Shown here: positions 1 through 8,182 of the stretch, piece after piece
Numbering within the stretch: the stretch's first letter is position 1
Layout of the letters: every line of letters begins with the position of its first letter
Assembly (NCBI GenBank): GCA_015661395.1
Contig: JACWML010000011.1
Coordinates: forward strand, 1 to 38,801
Origin: Methanomicrobia archaeon
Lineage (GTDB): Archaea > Halobacteriota > Bog-38 > Methanoflorentales > Methanoflorentaceae
Length of the DNA stretch: 38,801 nt
Reading direction: 5' to 3'
Notes under the pieces: generated by a model
Databases searched by the model: none
What the model was told of the DNA's origin: nothing
Seen by the model: only the letters and a program-made list of their open reading frames with translations
Program-made: the position numbers and the translations under genes

Positions 1-1280
1 GTTTGCCACCACGTGTCCATGATCGGACAGCGCTCATTACCGACGTGCGTGTAGTACCATATCCATGCCTCCGGGTTGATTGGTTCCCCGACAGTGCCGA
101 GTATTCTGAGTGACCGCAAGTCACGACACTGCGGCCACTTGTCGCCAAACCGCATCAAGTGTCGAATCGCCGTCGGGGCGGTGTAGAACTTCGTGACCCC
201 GTACCGTTCGACGATGCTCCAGAAAGCGTCAGGCTGTGGGTAGTCGGGGGCGCCCTCATAGACGAGCGTTGTGGTCCCCAGGAGCAGCGGCGCGTACACG
301 ACGTAGCTGTGTCCCGTGACCCACCCGATGTCCGCCGTGCACCACCACAAATCATCGTCGTGGATATCAAAGACGTCCTTAAGCGAAGTCGCGGTCTCAA
401 CCATGTAGCCGCCTGTCGTGTGCACGACGCCCTTTGGCTTTCCTGTGCTGCCCGAGGTGTACAGGATATAGAGGATGTCTTCAGCGTCCATGGGCTCGAC
501 CCGACAGTCGGACGGCTCGCCCTCGACCAGGGTGTGGAAAAACACCTCTTTTCCGCTCAGGTCAGACATCGTTACCGGATTCCCCGCGTGTTTTACGACG
601 ATCGTCGTCTCGACGCTCGGGCAGCTGCTGACCGCCTCGTCTGAGACCGCCTTCAGGTCGATCACCTGGCCTCGCCTGAACGTTCCGTCCGCCGTTATCA
701 GCACCTTTGCCTCTGCGTCGTTAATTCGCTCAGCTAAGGCGTGCACGCTGAACCCAGCATACACGACGTTATGCACGGCGCCAATCTTCGCGCACGCAAG
801 CATGGAAACGACCGATTCAACGCACGGCGGGAGGTAGAGCGCAACGCGATCCCCCTTTTTCACTCCCAGCTTCTTGAGTGCGTTTGCTGCCTTGTTGACC
901 TCCCTGTACAGCTCATAATACGTGATCTTCCGCTCGTCGCCGCGTTCATTGACGTAGAGGAGAGCAAGCTTGTATCGTTTATCAGTGCGGACATAGCGGT
1001 CGACCGCGTTGTACGCGATGTTCGTTTTGCCGCCGACAAACCATTTGTAAAACGGTGCCCCACTCGTGTCGAGAGTTTGTGTCCACGGCGCAAACCATTC
1101 GAACTGCTGTGCCTTTTCAGCCCAGTACGCCTCGATGTCCTCTCCTGCGGCAAGCTCGGTATCCCAGTCTTGCACGCGCGCGAGATCAGTCACTTCCTTC
1201 CGCGGAGTGAAGAGACGCTCTTCTCTAAGGAGAACGGAAACGTCCTCCTGCCGTTCGCTAGTCATTTTTTTGGCCTTCAT
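1..1280 (-). CDS. acs: acetyl-CoA synthetase (AMP-forming), 3' end cut by window edge
   Basis: Activates acetate to acetyl-CoA with ATP, giving AMP and pyrophosphate, in the cytosol. About 426 codons are present and the frame is still open at base 1, so roughly the last third is missing. Visible ANL-superfamily motifs are the phosphate-binding loop [11 protein letters not shown] (about residues 274-284), [12 protein letters not shown] (about 320), [12 protein letters not shown], and the beginning of DTWWQT at the edge. The N-terminal ACAS domain is present ([29 protein letters not shown]). The start ATG at 1280 follows GGAGG at a spacing of 9; a second in-frame ATG lies five codons later. It is downstream of, and co-oriented with, the acetate transporter gene, which suggests joint acetate use. 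Family call is certain; only the missing C-terminus is unseen. Confidence 0.96.
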   Translation of the reverse strand, partial: MKAKKMTSERQEDVSVLLREERLFTPRKEVTDLARVQDWDTELAAGEDIEAYWAEKAQQFEWFAPWTQTLDTSGAPFYKWFVGGKTNIAYNAVDRYVRTDKRYKLALLYVNERGDERKITYYELYREVNKAANALKKLGVKKGDRVALYLPPCVESVVSMLACAKIGAVHNVVYAGFSVHALAERINDAEAKVLITADGTFRRGQVIDLKAVSDEAVSSCPSVETTIVVKHAGNPVTMSDLSGKEVFFHTLVEGEPSDCRVEPMDAEDILYILYTSGSTGKPKGVVHTTGGYMVETATSLKDVFDIHDDDLWWCTADIGWVTGHSYVVYAPLLLGTTTLVYEGAPDYPQPDAFWSIVERYGVTKFYTAPTAIRHLMRFGDKWPQCRDLRSLRILGTVGEPINPEAWIWYYTHVGNERCPIMDTWWQ

Positions 1281-1390
1281 CTCGTTTTGCCTCCATAATA
1301 CCTCCTCCTTTATTGGTTCTCGTAAAATCGATTATTTACTTCGTTCCTGCAAAATATTCATCCGCGCAAACGCACCGATTTTTAGAAGAT

Positions 1391-1431
1391 AAAAAAGAGG
1401 AGCCCTGTGAATCGTGCACGGAGTCCTCTTT
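1391..1431 (-). terminator. hairpin plus T-run after satP
   Basis: Read on the minus strand, AAAGAGGA and TCCTCTTT form an 8-bp stem, followed directly by a run of T. The stem starts in the satP stop codon. It would end or attenuate transcription between satP and acs. Archaea rely mostly on T-runs, so the hairpin may add little. Confidence 0.5.
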
Positions 1432-2026
1432 ACCCCAGCGGAGCAACCGTCCTCTTGTACATCTCATTTAGCACCTCTGCGAGGCCGGCATAGACTGCCG
1501 AAAGACCGGTGATGATCCCTTCATAGCCAGCAACCTGGGTAATGGTGGCATTCCCTGTTATCTCACCAATTGCCAGCAGGAAGAACAGCACGGTAAGTAG
1601 GCCAAGGACAACTTGCAATGCGCGGGTTGTTTTGAGCGCGCCGATGAACATGACCAGCGTAAACAGTCCCCACATCGCAAAGTATGCCGCCATCCCACTC
1701 GCACTTGTCGCATCCGCGAGCCCCAGTTTCGGGAGAACCAGAAGGGTAACAAGGGTCAGCCAGAAAATACCGAAAGACAGGAATGCAGTCATCCCGAACG
1801 TGTTGTTCTTCTTCCACTCCATGATCCCTGCAATTATCTGGCCGAGACCCCCGTAGAAGATCCCCATCGCGAGGATCATCGAACCGAGCCCAAAGTACCC
1901 TGCATTGCCTAAGTTCAGAAGGACGGTCGTTATCCCGAAGGCGGTTAGCCCAAGCGCCGCCGGGTTTGCGGTCACGTCCAGGTTTTTCACCTGGGTGACG
2001 TCGATCGTTCCTGATTCGTTTGTCAT
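1430..2026 (-). CDS. satP: acetate transporter, GPR1/FUN34/YaaH (AceTr/SatP) family
   Basis: Membrane protein of 198 residues, the usual length for this family, with six predicted transmembrane segments. The family signature is the [11 protein letters not shown] stretch at the start of the first helix (residues 17-27), followed by typical glycine-rich helices ([18 protein letters not shown]). Known members take up acetate or succinate, probably with protons. The ATG at 2026 is preceded by GGAGACT at a spacing of 9. The acs gene follows 149 bp downstream on the same strand, so the pair probably supplies acetyl-CoA from external acetate, for biosynthesis or energy. Substrate is inferred from family and neighbour. 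Confidence 0.93.
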   Translation of the reverse strand: MTNESGTIDVTQVKNLDVTANPAALGLTAFGITTVLLNLGNAGYFGLGSMILAMGIFYGGLGQIIAGIMEWKKNNTFGMTAFLSFGIFWLTLVTLLVLPKLGLADATSASGMAAYFAMWGLFTLVMFIGALKTTRALQVVLGLLTVLFFLLAIGEITGNATITQVAGYEGIITGLSAVYAGLAEVLNEMYKRTVAPLG

Positions 2027-2662
2027 AATCGTTGAGTCTCCTATACTTTTTAGTCACGTGTATCTACTCAAATGCGGCAACTGTCATTGCCAAGGCCGTT
2101 CAGCAAACGGCTTCAGAGTGGCAAAGACCGTAGAGATACGATGAACGCCAATCGACTTGCTGCCGCATCTACCGAAAAAAGCTTCTGACGAGGTGCCCCG
2201 ATGAGGCTCCACGAGCAGATACTGCCTAGGCATACGTTAATGGCTAGTGCAGCGGATAGCCGCGGTCTTTTCTCTAAGTCTATGCCAAACAGCTTTGCTG
2301 TTTGGGTCCCCTTCTCTGAAATCGTTTGAAGGTCGTTCATCGGTTCTGTCATTATTAATCATTCTATTTAATAATTGCGATAGAATGAGCCATCGTGGTG
2401 GCCGGTGATAGCTTAGGGTTAAGTTAAACACTCAAAAAAAAGAACCCAAGCAAGACCCCCTTCTTAGCCGCACGCGGCTAGCAGACTGCCGGGAGTGCTT
2501 TCTTTCAGTCGCAATTTCGTTTTCGCTCAAGCAAGTAGATAGCCCGTCATGATTTTCAGGTATATCCGAGCTATGATAGCGCAGCGTGTTTCTCCTTCGT
2601 GATCTGTTTTTTCCTTGTGTATGCCTTATTACCGTCTGTGCGCTACGTAAATTGATGATACT
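2027..2662. other. 636-bp intergenic region
   Basis: Separates the divergent satP and 2663 genes. I found no convincing gene. A minus-strand ORF starting at 2352 (79 codons) has a plausible first 30 residues but no Shine-Dalgarno and a non-coding-looking remainder. The satP promoter should lie just above 2030. The stretch around 2345-2380 is AT-rich. Confidence 0.5.
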
Positions 2663-3367
2663 ATGGCCCACGAAAAAGAAAAAGAGAAGAGAATCGCCAT
2701 GGAAGAGCGAGAAGAACGACGCAAGTATCCATTCGAGGCAATCGTTACGCCAAAGGTGCTCGACCGGGGGCGCCACTGGATCACCGTCCAGCTGAAGAAC
2801 GTATCGACGGAGCCCCTCGTCGATGTGAGTGCGACACTGTATACCTATAACACGCACGATCTCGACGTTTTGCCAAGCGGCTCGTTTCATTTCGTAAAAG
2901 AGTTGCTCCCTCAAGACACAGAAGTGCTCAACTTCCACGTCTTTGCGAACCACACTGGATGGGTCTATCTGCGCGTCACAGCGTACCGCTACGGCGCTTT
3001 CGTGAGCTGGTACTCTCCCCATCATGAGGTTCGACTCGTTGAAGATCCCACCGAGATCCGGATCTTCTTCGTGAACCGGCCCTACTGGGCGCCTGAAGAA
3101 ACAATCGAGACGGAAACGGTAGTGTACGCCCACCGCGACGTGCAGAATCTACGGCTCGAAATCGCCGCAATCCCGCCGTCGAAATCCCACACGCTCATGG
3201 ACGTGATCGATATCGACTTTATCGCAGAAGGCGGCACGAAGCGATTCGTAAGCGAGCTCTACGCGAGTGAAGAAGGCATGTACCACCTCACCGCGCGCCT
3301 TTTTCACGAACAGAAGCTCATTAGCAGCAAGCTGGCATCCTGCTACGTTACGCCCCTTGAGGAGTGA
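2663..3367 (+). CDS. hypothetical protein, beta-rich, probably two Ig-like domains
   Basis: 234 residues with no signal peptide or membrane segment. The first 20 residues are highly charged (many K, E and R), a likely helical or disordered tail. The rest alternates hydrophobic and polar residues as in beta-sandwich domains (WITVQLKNVS, VYLRVTAYRYG), with a second similar block from about residue 130 (EIRIFFVNRPYW, LRLEIAAI). The first block resembles CARDB/Ig-type folds, but I do not recognise a named family. The ATG at 2663 has no obvious Shine-Dalgarno, so a leaderless transcript is possible. It stands alone, with divergent and convergent neighbours. Function unknown; probably cytoplasmic. 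Confidence 0.8.
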   Translation: MAHEKEKEKRIAMEEREERRKYPFEAIVTPKVLDRGRHWITVQLKNVSTEPLVDVSATLYTYNTHDLDVLPSGSFHFVKELLPQDTEVLNFHVFANHTGWVYLRVTAYRYGAFVSWYSPHHEVRLVEDPTEIRIFFVNRPYWAPEETIETETVVYAHRDVQNLRLEIAAIPPSKSHTLMDVIDIDFIAEGGTKRFVSELYASEEGMYHLTARLFHEQKLISSKLASCYVTPLEE

Positions 3368-3449
3368 ATCCGCGTCTCGTCGGTGGGAGCTGCAGTTTGT
3401 GTAGGGTCGCGCTCAGCGGATGCTTTGGAGGTTTTAACCCCTATTTCCG

Positions 3450-3848
3450 TTATTTGCTCGCAGGCATGGGACAATAACGCAGTTGGCTGATGATCTGCGA
3501 TTGTTGGCTCATAGCATCCGCCAGGTCGAATATTCCAGTGACATCGACAACGCCAATGGCAGCCATTGCTGAGCCTCTACTGTCCTGAATGGGGGCAACT
3601 ATGACCGGTACGTTCGTGTATTCCCCCGCTTGCGGCCGCGTCTTTATCAATGTGTTCTCGGCAAGAACTCGTTCGAGTATCGGGCCCGTATAGTTCCGAC
3701 TTTTCACTTTGCCGTCTTCAATTTGAACGCCGCGATGGTTCTGGCTTCGTATCGTGACGGGCAGGCCGCCTAACACGACGTGAACTGCCAATGCGATTGG
3801 GATTAAGTCGCTGCTCGTCGAGTCTGATGAAAGGTCATATCGTTCCAT
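3450..3848 (-). CDS. DUF2111 domain protein
   Basis: 132 residues when started at the ATG at 3848 (MERYDLSSD). The frame stays open upstream to 3968, but that extension is unlike the family, and the 3848 start has a purine-rich GAGAGAGGGA in front. The DUF2111 pattern is clear: hydrophobic helix (IPIALAVHVVLGGLPVTIRS), then NYTGPILERVLAEN, then VPVIVAPIQDSRGSAMAAIGVVD. The last part resembles a PAS/GAF-type sensor beta-sheet. The family is known to me from methanogenic archaea, without assigned function. It is transcribed alone, with a short divergent cysteine-rich ORF upstream. Confidence 0.85.
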   Translation of the reverse strand: MERYDLSSDSTSSDLIPIALAVHVVLGGLPVTIRSQNHRGVQIEDGKVKSRNYTGPILERVLAENTLIKTRPQAGEYTNVPVIVAPIQDSRGSAMAAIGVVDVTGIFDLADAMSQQSQIISQLRYCPMPASK

Positions 3849-4036
3849 TTTTTGTCCCTCTCTCCCCCCGCAGCTAGGCAGCAATCGAAGATCGCCCAGG
3901 GCTGTGAGCAACCAATCAAAGCAACGCCCTAAAATGCGGGAGGCGCGATAAGCTTCTCTCGCTGTCAAAGCGCCGTAGACAGCGTAGCTACTATTAATTC
4001 AGCTGAAAGACTTAATACTTTACTCGTGCCCCAGTT

Positions 4037-4165
4037 ATGGGCACCGAAAAACTTTTGTGGAAGTGCTCTACTAGCTGGGAGGACTGCAATGCCTGCGACA
4101 CTGGGTGCACGCGGGGCAAACGTCAGCTGAGTGCTACAAAGCCCGCGAAATTATCTGCATTCTAA
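4037..4165 (+). CDS. small cysteine-rich protein, 42 residues
   Basis: The ORF runs ATG (4037) to TAA. It encodes MGTEKLLWKCSTSWED followed by CNACDTGC and a basic tail. Four cysteines are spaced C-x6-C-x2-C-x3-C, which could bind zinc or an iron-sulfur cluster. An AT-rich box (CTTAATACTT, from 4011) lies about 20-26 bp upstream, as for a leaderless transcript; there is no Shine-Dalgarno. Support for a real gene comes from a second ORF at 7497-7574 that shares EK-x-L-x-K-CSTSWE while many third codon positions differ. I do not recognise the family. Function unknown. Confidence 0.55.
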   Translation: MGTEKLLWKCSTSWEDCNACDTGCTRGKRQLSATKPAKLSAF

Positions 4166-4231
4166 TCGCGCAGGCTTCGACCAGGGCCCTTTTATGCTAG
4201 TCGACAGACGGCCCGTGAGACGACAACGCCA

Positions 4232-4603
4232 TTATTTCTCGTCAGATAGCAGCGCACCTAACCCTATTCGCGGCCGCTTAGTGGTATCTTCAGTTGGCGG
4301 CCGCACCACAAGCCTAAGTTCGGCAGCGATGTGCTCGCGCGTTTCGTGCGGTAACTGTAGCGAGTCAAGCGCGTCGTCGGTTGCCGCGTAGAATGCCTGC
4401 CGCAGTTCGACCGAATCAATGTGGTCGACATCAATGCTGCCGAGCGGTGTTTTTTCAGTCTGTATTCCGCCCGATGGATCGCGATACTCGTGTATAAGTG
4501 TGGCTTGGAGGTACCACTCACCGCGAACTGGCCACAGCTCTGACGGGATGGGCTTGTATTCGACACTGACCGATTACCAGCCTGATTTGGGGTCGTTAGT
4601 CAC
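4232..4603 (-). pseudogene. unknown gene with an early in-frame TAA
   Basis: The frame from GTG at 4603 reads TNDPKSGW, meets TAA at codon 10, then continues open for about 113 codons with protein-like composition (YKPIPSELWPVRGEWYLQA, TPLGSIDVDHIDSVELRQA, THREHIAAELR-like helices) to TAA at 4232. No ATG, GTG or TTG occurs early in the downstream part, so it is hard to start after the stop. It begins 22 bp after the SnoaL-like gene and could have been its operon partner. TAA is not a pyrrolysine codon, so a nonsense mutation or sequencing error is the simplest reading. Family not recognised. Confidence 0.5.
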
Positions 4604-4624
4604 GCTCTTCGCCTGCGCAGACGG

Positions 4625-5104
4625 CTATTTTTCGCCTTTGACTTCCTTACCCGTGTAGTACGCTGCCCTTTTTGCCATCTCCCCGGGCGAGGGGACTGCT
4701 CCGACCTGCTGCAGCATGCCAAGGGCGTCAAAGTTCAGCCACATCTCCATGATCGTCCCGTTGACGACCTTGTCTATGCCGATTCCTGTATAGGTTACGT
4801 GCTTCCCGGTCGCCAACATGCCCATAAGCTCGCCCTGGTTCGTGCCGCGAAACGTCAGTCGGTAGGCGACTTTGTCCCCTTCTGCAATCATATCCTCAAC
4901 GGTCACGGTGAGATCGGGAAAAGCGGTGCGGTATAGAGTGATGAGTTGCGCGATGCCCTCAGGGCCAGGGGGAACCGGGGGACTGGTGGGGTCGTGGTTG
5001 ACGGCGTCGGGAGCGAAGTCCTTTTCGCATAGCGTCGCGTTGCCGGTGTTCAAGTGGTCCTGCCAAAAATGACGGACAGCGGCTTTATTCTCTTCTGCAG
5101 ACAT
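4625..5104 (-). CDS. SnoaL-like ester cyclase / NTF2-fold protein
   Basis: 159 residues. The pattern fits the SnoaL_2 polyketide-cyclase-like family: N-terminal helix (NKAAVRHFWQDHLNTGN), DFAPDAVNHDP, PPGPEGIAQLITLYRTAFPD, LTVTVEDMIAEGDKVAYRL, and a closing IMEMWLNFDALGMLQQVGAVP. Members form a cone-shaped NTF2 barrel that holds a small hydrophobic ligand; the substrate here is unknown. Only a weak Shine-Dalgarno precedes the ATG at 5104. It is probably first in a unit with the broken gene at 4232-4603. A fragment of a second copy survives at about 31400-31530. Confidence 0.9.
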   Translation of the reverse strand: MSAEENKAAVRHFWQDHLNTGNATLCEKDFAPDAVNHDPTSPPVPPGPEGIAQLITLYRTAFPDLTVTVEDMIAEGDKVAYRLTFRGTNQGELMGMLATGKHVTYTGIGIDKVVNGTIMEMWLNFDALGMLQQVGAVPSPGEMAKRAAYYTGKEVKGEK

Positions 5105-5218
5105 AATAATCGTCCCGTACGTAAGTCTCCAAGTTTATATTTGCTACCCTCTTTTTTTTAGAAAAGTAGCGTCAGCATTAGTTTTTAGCCTTTTCTCGCG
5201 ATTGCCCAGGCAGCCGGA

Positions 5219-5590
5219 TTATTTCGCAGAGGGGTTCATCTCCATGACGCCAAAAACGTTCCCTTCCGGGTCCGTGCAGTAGGCGAAATACCCCTGGCCC
5301 GCGACCGCCATTTTTGGCACCATGACGTTTCCGCCGGCGTCCACGATCTTTTTCGTAAAGTCGTCGACAGACGCCACACTGATCGTGTTCACCGTCACCT
5401 GCTCAGGCATTCTGCGCGGCATTATCGCACCGTTGACCCGGTTCGTCATCGCTCCTGTCGTGACTAGCCAGTAGTCCATGGGCGCATCCCACTTCGTGAT
5501 AGTCCAGCCAAACACCTTCTCGTAAAACGCTATCGCCCGCTTTGGATCATCGGCAGGCAGCTCGAAATACATTACTCGTCCTTGTAGCAT
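5219..5590 (-). CDS. VOC (glyoxalase/bleomycin resistance/dioxygenase) family protein
   Basis: 123 residues, one full vicinal-oxygen-chelate unit of paired beta-alpha-beta-beta-beta modules. Visible landmarks are YFELPADDPKRAIAFYEKVF GW at the N-terminus, and GYFAYCTDPEGNVFGVMEMN at the C-terminus, the common ending of this superfamily. An E in VMEMN sits where the metal-binding Glu usually lies. The start at 5590 is well supported by AGGAGGG with a spacing of 5. It probably acts on, or binds, a small molecule in the cytosol; no substrate can be inferred. It stands divergent from the 5793 gene. Confidence 0.92.
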   Translation of the reverse strand: MLQGRVMYFELPADDPKRAIAFYEKVFGWTITKWDAPMDYWLVTTGAMTNRVNGAIMPRRMPEQVTVNTISVASVDDFTKKIVDAGGNVMVPKMAVAGQGYFAYCTDPEGNVFGVMEMNPSAK

Positions 5591-5792
5591 TATTACCCTC
5601 CTAATTTTTTTGCAAGTCTTTGTGACGTAAATACTTACACACGTTGGTCGGGAACTGTGTTCGAGATGTTTTTTGCCGCGGGTAGCACGAAATCAAAACT
5701 ACGTATTACCTTTTTAGCCAAGGCGAAATAGCGGGAAATCTGGGTGAAAGCACTTATTCTTGAACGTTGACTTGTGCGCGAGGTGATCGATC

Positions 5793-6101
5793 GTGCATTA
5801 CTTAGTATATATTGAGGTTCCCGCAGAAGCAGGCACTCGCCTAGATTTCGAAGAAGAGGGCCCCGGGCAAATCCTCGGGTATATGATGAATCGGTTCGCG
5901 CCTGAAGCGGCGTATATACAGGCCGGCATGCGTGCTGTTTTCATGGTGGCCGATCTGAATGAGGCACAGATGACTGAGCTTATGCTTATTGTGTCGAAGA
6001 AGTTCGGCACGTATCCGGAGTTCACGGCCCTCATTCCCGCAGCGGCTATTCCCGAAATGGTTGGAAAGGCGATAGAAGAGGTGAAGAAGGCACAGATATA
6101 G
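5793..6101 (+). CDS. hypothetical small alpha/beta protein
   Basis: 102 residues from a GTG start, with GAGGTGAT just upstream as Shine-Dalgarno. The alternation (MHYLVYIEVP strand; a helix around PGQILGYMMNRF; AVFMVADLNEAQMTELMLIV strand plus helix; then a C-terminal helix) suggests a ferredoxin-like, dimeric alpha-beta-barrel fold such as muconolactone-isomerase or ABM-like proteins. No catalytic residues stand out. It ends in TAG. A 10-bp perfect hairpin follows about 70 bp downstream. Function not assigned. Confidence 0.75.
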   Translation: MHYLVYIEVPAEAGTRLDFEEEGPGQILGYMMNRFAPEAAYIQAGMRAVFMVADLNEAQMTELMLIVSKKFGTYPEFTALIPAAAIPEMVGKAIEEVKKAQI

Positions 6102-6173
6102 CGCGTTCTTTGCCGATGCCGGCGATTAAATCAGTTTCACAGTCTAAATCTGCTCCCAAAATGACGTCTTGGG

Positions 6174-6202
6174 CTTGGGCTCCGCCAGATTAGGAGCCCA
6201 AG
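6174..6202 (+). terminator. perfect 10-bp hairpin, possible terminator
   Basis: CTTGGGCTCC and GGAGCCCAAG form a perfect 10-bp stem with a 9-nt loop, followed after GAT by CTTTTCC. It lies between two co-oriented genes, 72 bp after the first and 73 bp before the second. It may end transcription of the 5793 gene or act in the leader of the 6276 gene. Confidence 0.5.
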
Positions 6203-6275
6203 GATCTTTTCCTTCGATTTACACGATCATCGAACCGGCTATCGACTAGCACCAAAGCGCCCACACCTCCGTGCA

Positions 6276-6677
6276 ATGGCGACACAAATGAAGACAAAAA
6301 CGCTTATGCAGTCGGTCTTGCTTAGAGCAACTCCTCACGAGGTCTATGAGGCGCTCATGGATTCCAAGAAGCACGCGGAGTTTACGCGTTCACCGGCGAT
6401 AATAGATAGGAAGGTCGGAGGAGAGTTTAGTACCTTCGATGGCTGGGCCTCCGGAACGACCCTCGAACTGATTCCCGACAAAAAAATCGTGCAAAAATGG
6501 CGCGCCGCTGACTGGCCTCAAGATTATTATTCGACGGTGACGTTCGAGCTCAGCGTGGAAGGCCAAGAAACCAAATTAGTTTTTACGCAGGCCGGCATTC
6601 CAGAAGATCTGTACGCGGATCTCGAGTCCGGGTGGGTCGAGTTTTATTGGAACAACCTAGTGGCTTATTTTAGCTAA
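6276..6677 (+). CDS. SRPBCC / AHSA1-like START-domain protein
   Basis: 133 residues, the normal size for an AHSA1 (activator of Hsp90 ATPase homologue 1) domain. Clear motifs are VLLRATPHEVYEALMDSKKH, FTRSPAIIDRKVGGEFSTFD, LELIPDKKIVQKWRAADWP and TKLVFTQAGIP, ending WVEFYWNNLVAYF. These proteins fold as a helix-grip cavity for a hydrophobic ligand; the ligand is unknown. There is no Shine-Dalgarno at the first ATG (6276); a second ATG follows at 6288. The full family pattern is present, so it looks intact. Confidence 0.9.
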   Translation: MATQMKTKTLMQSVLLRATPHEVYEALMDSKKHAEFTRSPAIIDRKVGGEFSTFDGWASGTTLELIPDKKIVQKWRAADWPQDYYSTVTFELSVEGQETKLVFTQAGIPEDLYADLESGWVEFYWNNLVAYFS

Positions 6678-6704
6678 TCGCCTCTTGACAGAGCGAGGAT
6701 CTCA

Positions 6705-6900
6705 TTACATGTTTGAAGGGCATGAGCCACTTCACGATCTTGCGCAGAGGTGACTCAGCCCTTTCGGCGTCTAGGCGCTCAAGCGGCTGAATCAGAATCG
6801 ATGTGACGAATACAGCGAGGATTTGGGCAAGCTGTTCTTTTAGCTCGAGCGCAAACATTCGTGTAAATGCGACCCTTCTAGCCGCTTGGCCCTGCCCGGC
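6705..6900 (-). pseudogene. decayed copy A of a dispersed unknown gene family
   Basis: On the minus strand this encodes pieces matching the copies at 13.95, 16.2 and 20.0 kb: GRAKRL near the 5' end, then FALELKEQLAQILAVFVTSI, RRLDAE-like and SPLRKIV. Two extra bases before the FALEL segment shift the frame relative to copy D, and the gene 5' of GRAKRL is gone. There is no start signal. Not a functional gene; the family is not recognised. Confidence 0.7.
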
Positions 6901-7168
6901 GTGATAGCTTATGCATTGTTGTTTTTCTCTTGGTCGCTTAGTCCGGTAAGAACGCGCCGAAAGTGAAAAAGCATAAAAGAAGGGGTAAGCTACCTGTATT
7001 GCCTAACGTCCTACCGTATGCACTCGAACCGACGAACCAGTTGAAGACACACACATTCAGCGGCTGAGGCGGGAGGTACGTAAGCGATAATCCACACCCG
7101 AGCCGACCGCGCCATATCAGAGACTAGCCGGCGTCACTGCGAAGAGCACAATTGGAAGGAGAACCGTC

Positions 7169-7204
7169 GTAACATACTAAGTAACATACTAAGTAACATA
7201 CTAA
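7169..7204. repeat. three tandem copies of a 12-bp unit
   Basis: GTAACATACTAA occurs three times in a row without mismatch. It lies in a gene-poor stretch between pseudogene copy A and an inverted repeat. Possibly slippage; a binding-site iteron is an alternative. Confidence 0.85.
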
Positions 7205-7265
7205 ATTTGTAATGAAGCTTCAAATAGGTTTCAGATACACTAGGTTCTGCCTCGGTTTAAATTTG

Positions 7266-7359
7266 CTAAGGCTGTGAAACCGCTCCGGGCATGGGTCGAT
7301 GCTTGGTCCAAATAAGTCTTCCTTGTTCTAGAAGTACGCGGGGCGGTTAACAGCCTTAG
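7266..7359. repeat. imperfect inverted repeat about 94 bp across
   Basis: CTAAGGCTGT followed by GAAACCGC (from 7266) pairs with GCGGTTAACAGCCTTAG (to 7359). The first ten base pairs are perfect and the next six to eight nearly so, with an interior of about 50 nt. It could fold as a long-stem RNA or be the ends of a small non-coding mobile element. No other copy was noticed in the window. Confidence 0.5.
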
Positions 7360-7424
7360 TTGCCTTACTTTCGCTCTGCCTTTAGCTTACAATTACCCAG
7401 ATAGACCAACCATTTTGCCCCCCC

Positions 7425-7574
7425 GTGAACAACGATTTCATTGAGGTTGATCAACTCATTCTTGGCATCGCGGACTACAAAAACGACTATGCCGATATGG
7501 CTGCCGAAAAACCTTTGAGCAAGTGCTCAACCAGTTGGGAAGCTTATGCGACTAGCAGCAAACTCTCTCTTTGA
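7425..7574 (+). CDS. small ORF, partial relative of the 4037 cysteine-rich protein
   Basis: From GTG at 7425 the frame gives 49 residues; from ATG at 7497 it gives 25. The end reads MAAEKPLSKCSTSWEA and shares EK-x-L-x-K-CSTSWE with the ORF at 4037, but the later cysteines are missing, so this copy may be decayed. The upstream part (VDQLILGIADYKNDYADM) looks protein-like. There is no clear Shine-Dalgarno. Unknown function; low certainty that it is expressed. Confidence 0.35.
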   Translation: MNNDFIEVDQLILGIADYKNDYADMAAEKPLSKCSTSWEAYATSSKLSL

Positions 7575-7597
7575 TGTTCGACCTTTTTTTTAGCGCT

Positions 7598-7957
7598 CTA
7601 AACAACTGTAATCGCTCCTGTCATGTATGTGTGGATGGAACAGTGGTAGGGATACGTCCCAGTGCTGTTAAACTGAAATGTGTATGTGTCGCCAGTGTTG
7701 AGGAGCGGCGATGAGAATGCCGGTGAGTCGGAAACAACCGTATGTTGGACCGAATCATCATTTTTCCACGTCACATTCGCCCCTTTTTGAATCGTAAGCG
7801 TCGATGGGCTAAAGGCGTAGTTCTGAATCGAAACACTATTTTGACTTGCGGTGCTGGTAACCGGGCCAGGAGTGGGATTTGAAGATGATGTGCATCCCGC
7901 AACCATGACCGTTACACCCGCCAGAGCAACGAGCGCCAACATGTGGTATTTTTTCAT
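7598..7957 (-). CDS. cupredoxin (plastocyanin-like) lipoprotein
   Basis: 119 residues. The N-terminus is a lipoprotein signal with lipobox VAGC (Cys22), then an S/T/P-rich linker. The blue-copper domain follows: SVSIQNYAFSPSTLTIQKG, VTWKNDDSVQHTVV and TYPYHCSIHTYMTGAI. The type 1 copper ligands are all present: His72, Cys106, His109 and Met112. It should be anchored outside the cell membrane and carry single electrons to or from an unknown partner. The ATG at 7957 has GGAGAAGG 5 bp upstream. The neighbouring divergent gene (8183) encodes a membrane protein that could be a redox partner, which is inference only. Confidence 0.93.
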   Translation of the reverse strand: MKKYHMLALVALAGVTVMVAGCTSSSNPTPGPVTSTASQNSVSIQNYAFSPSTLTIQKGANVTWKNDDSVQHTVVSDSPAFSSPLLNTGDTYTFQFNSTGTYPYHCSIHTYMTGAITVV

Positions 7958-8182
7958 TTTTCCTTCTCCAATAGAGGTTTTTTAGGGCAAACAAAATGCT
8001 CTGATATGCATTGCTCGTTTTATCAAGTTTGCCCGCGGAATCATAGTTAGTCCACACTAGCTGCTCTTAATTTCAATTCAGAGGCTAGAAAGCTTTTTAA
8101 ATGGAGTTTGCTTCATAGGGCGCAACGAAATGTCGAAACGCAACGCTTTCATAGATGAGAGAAGAGGATAGGGAGGGGCTAC

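Noticed and set aside
2432-3133. 233-codon minus-strand ORF opposite the gene at 2663
   Set aside because: Arg/Ser-rich and irregular; the plus-strand frame has clear protein structure. It is a shadow.
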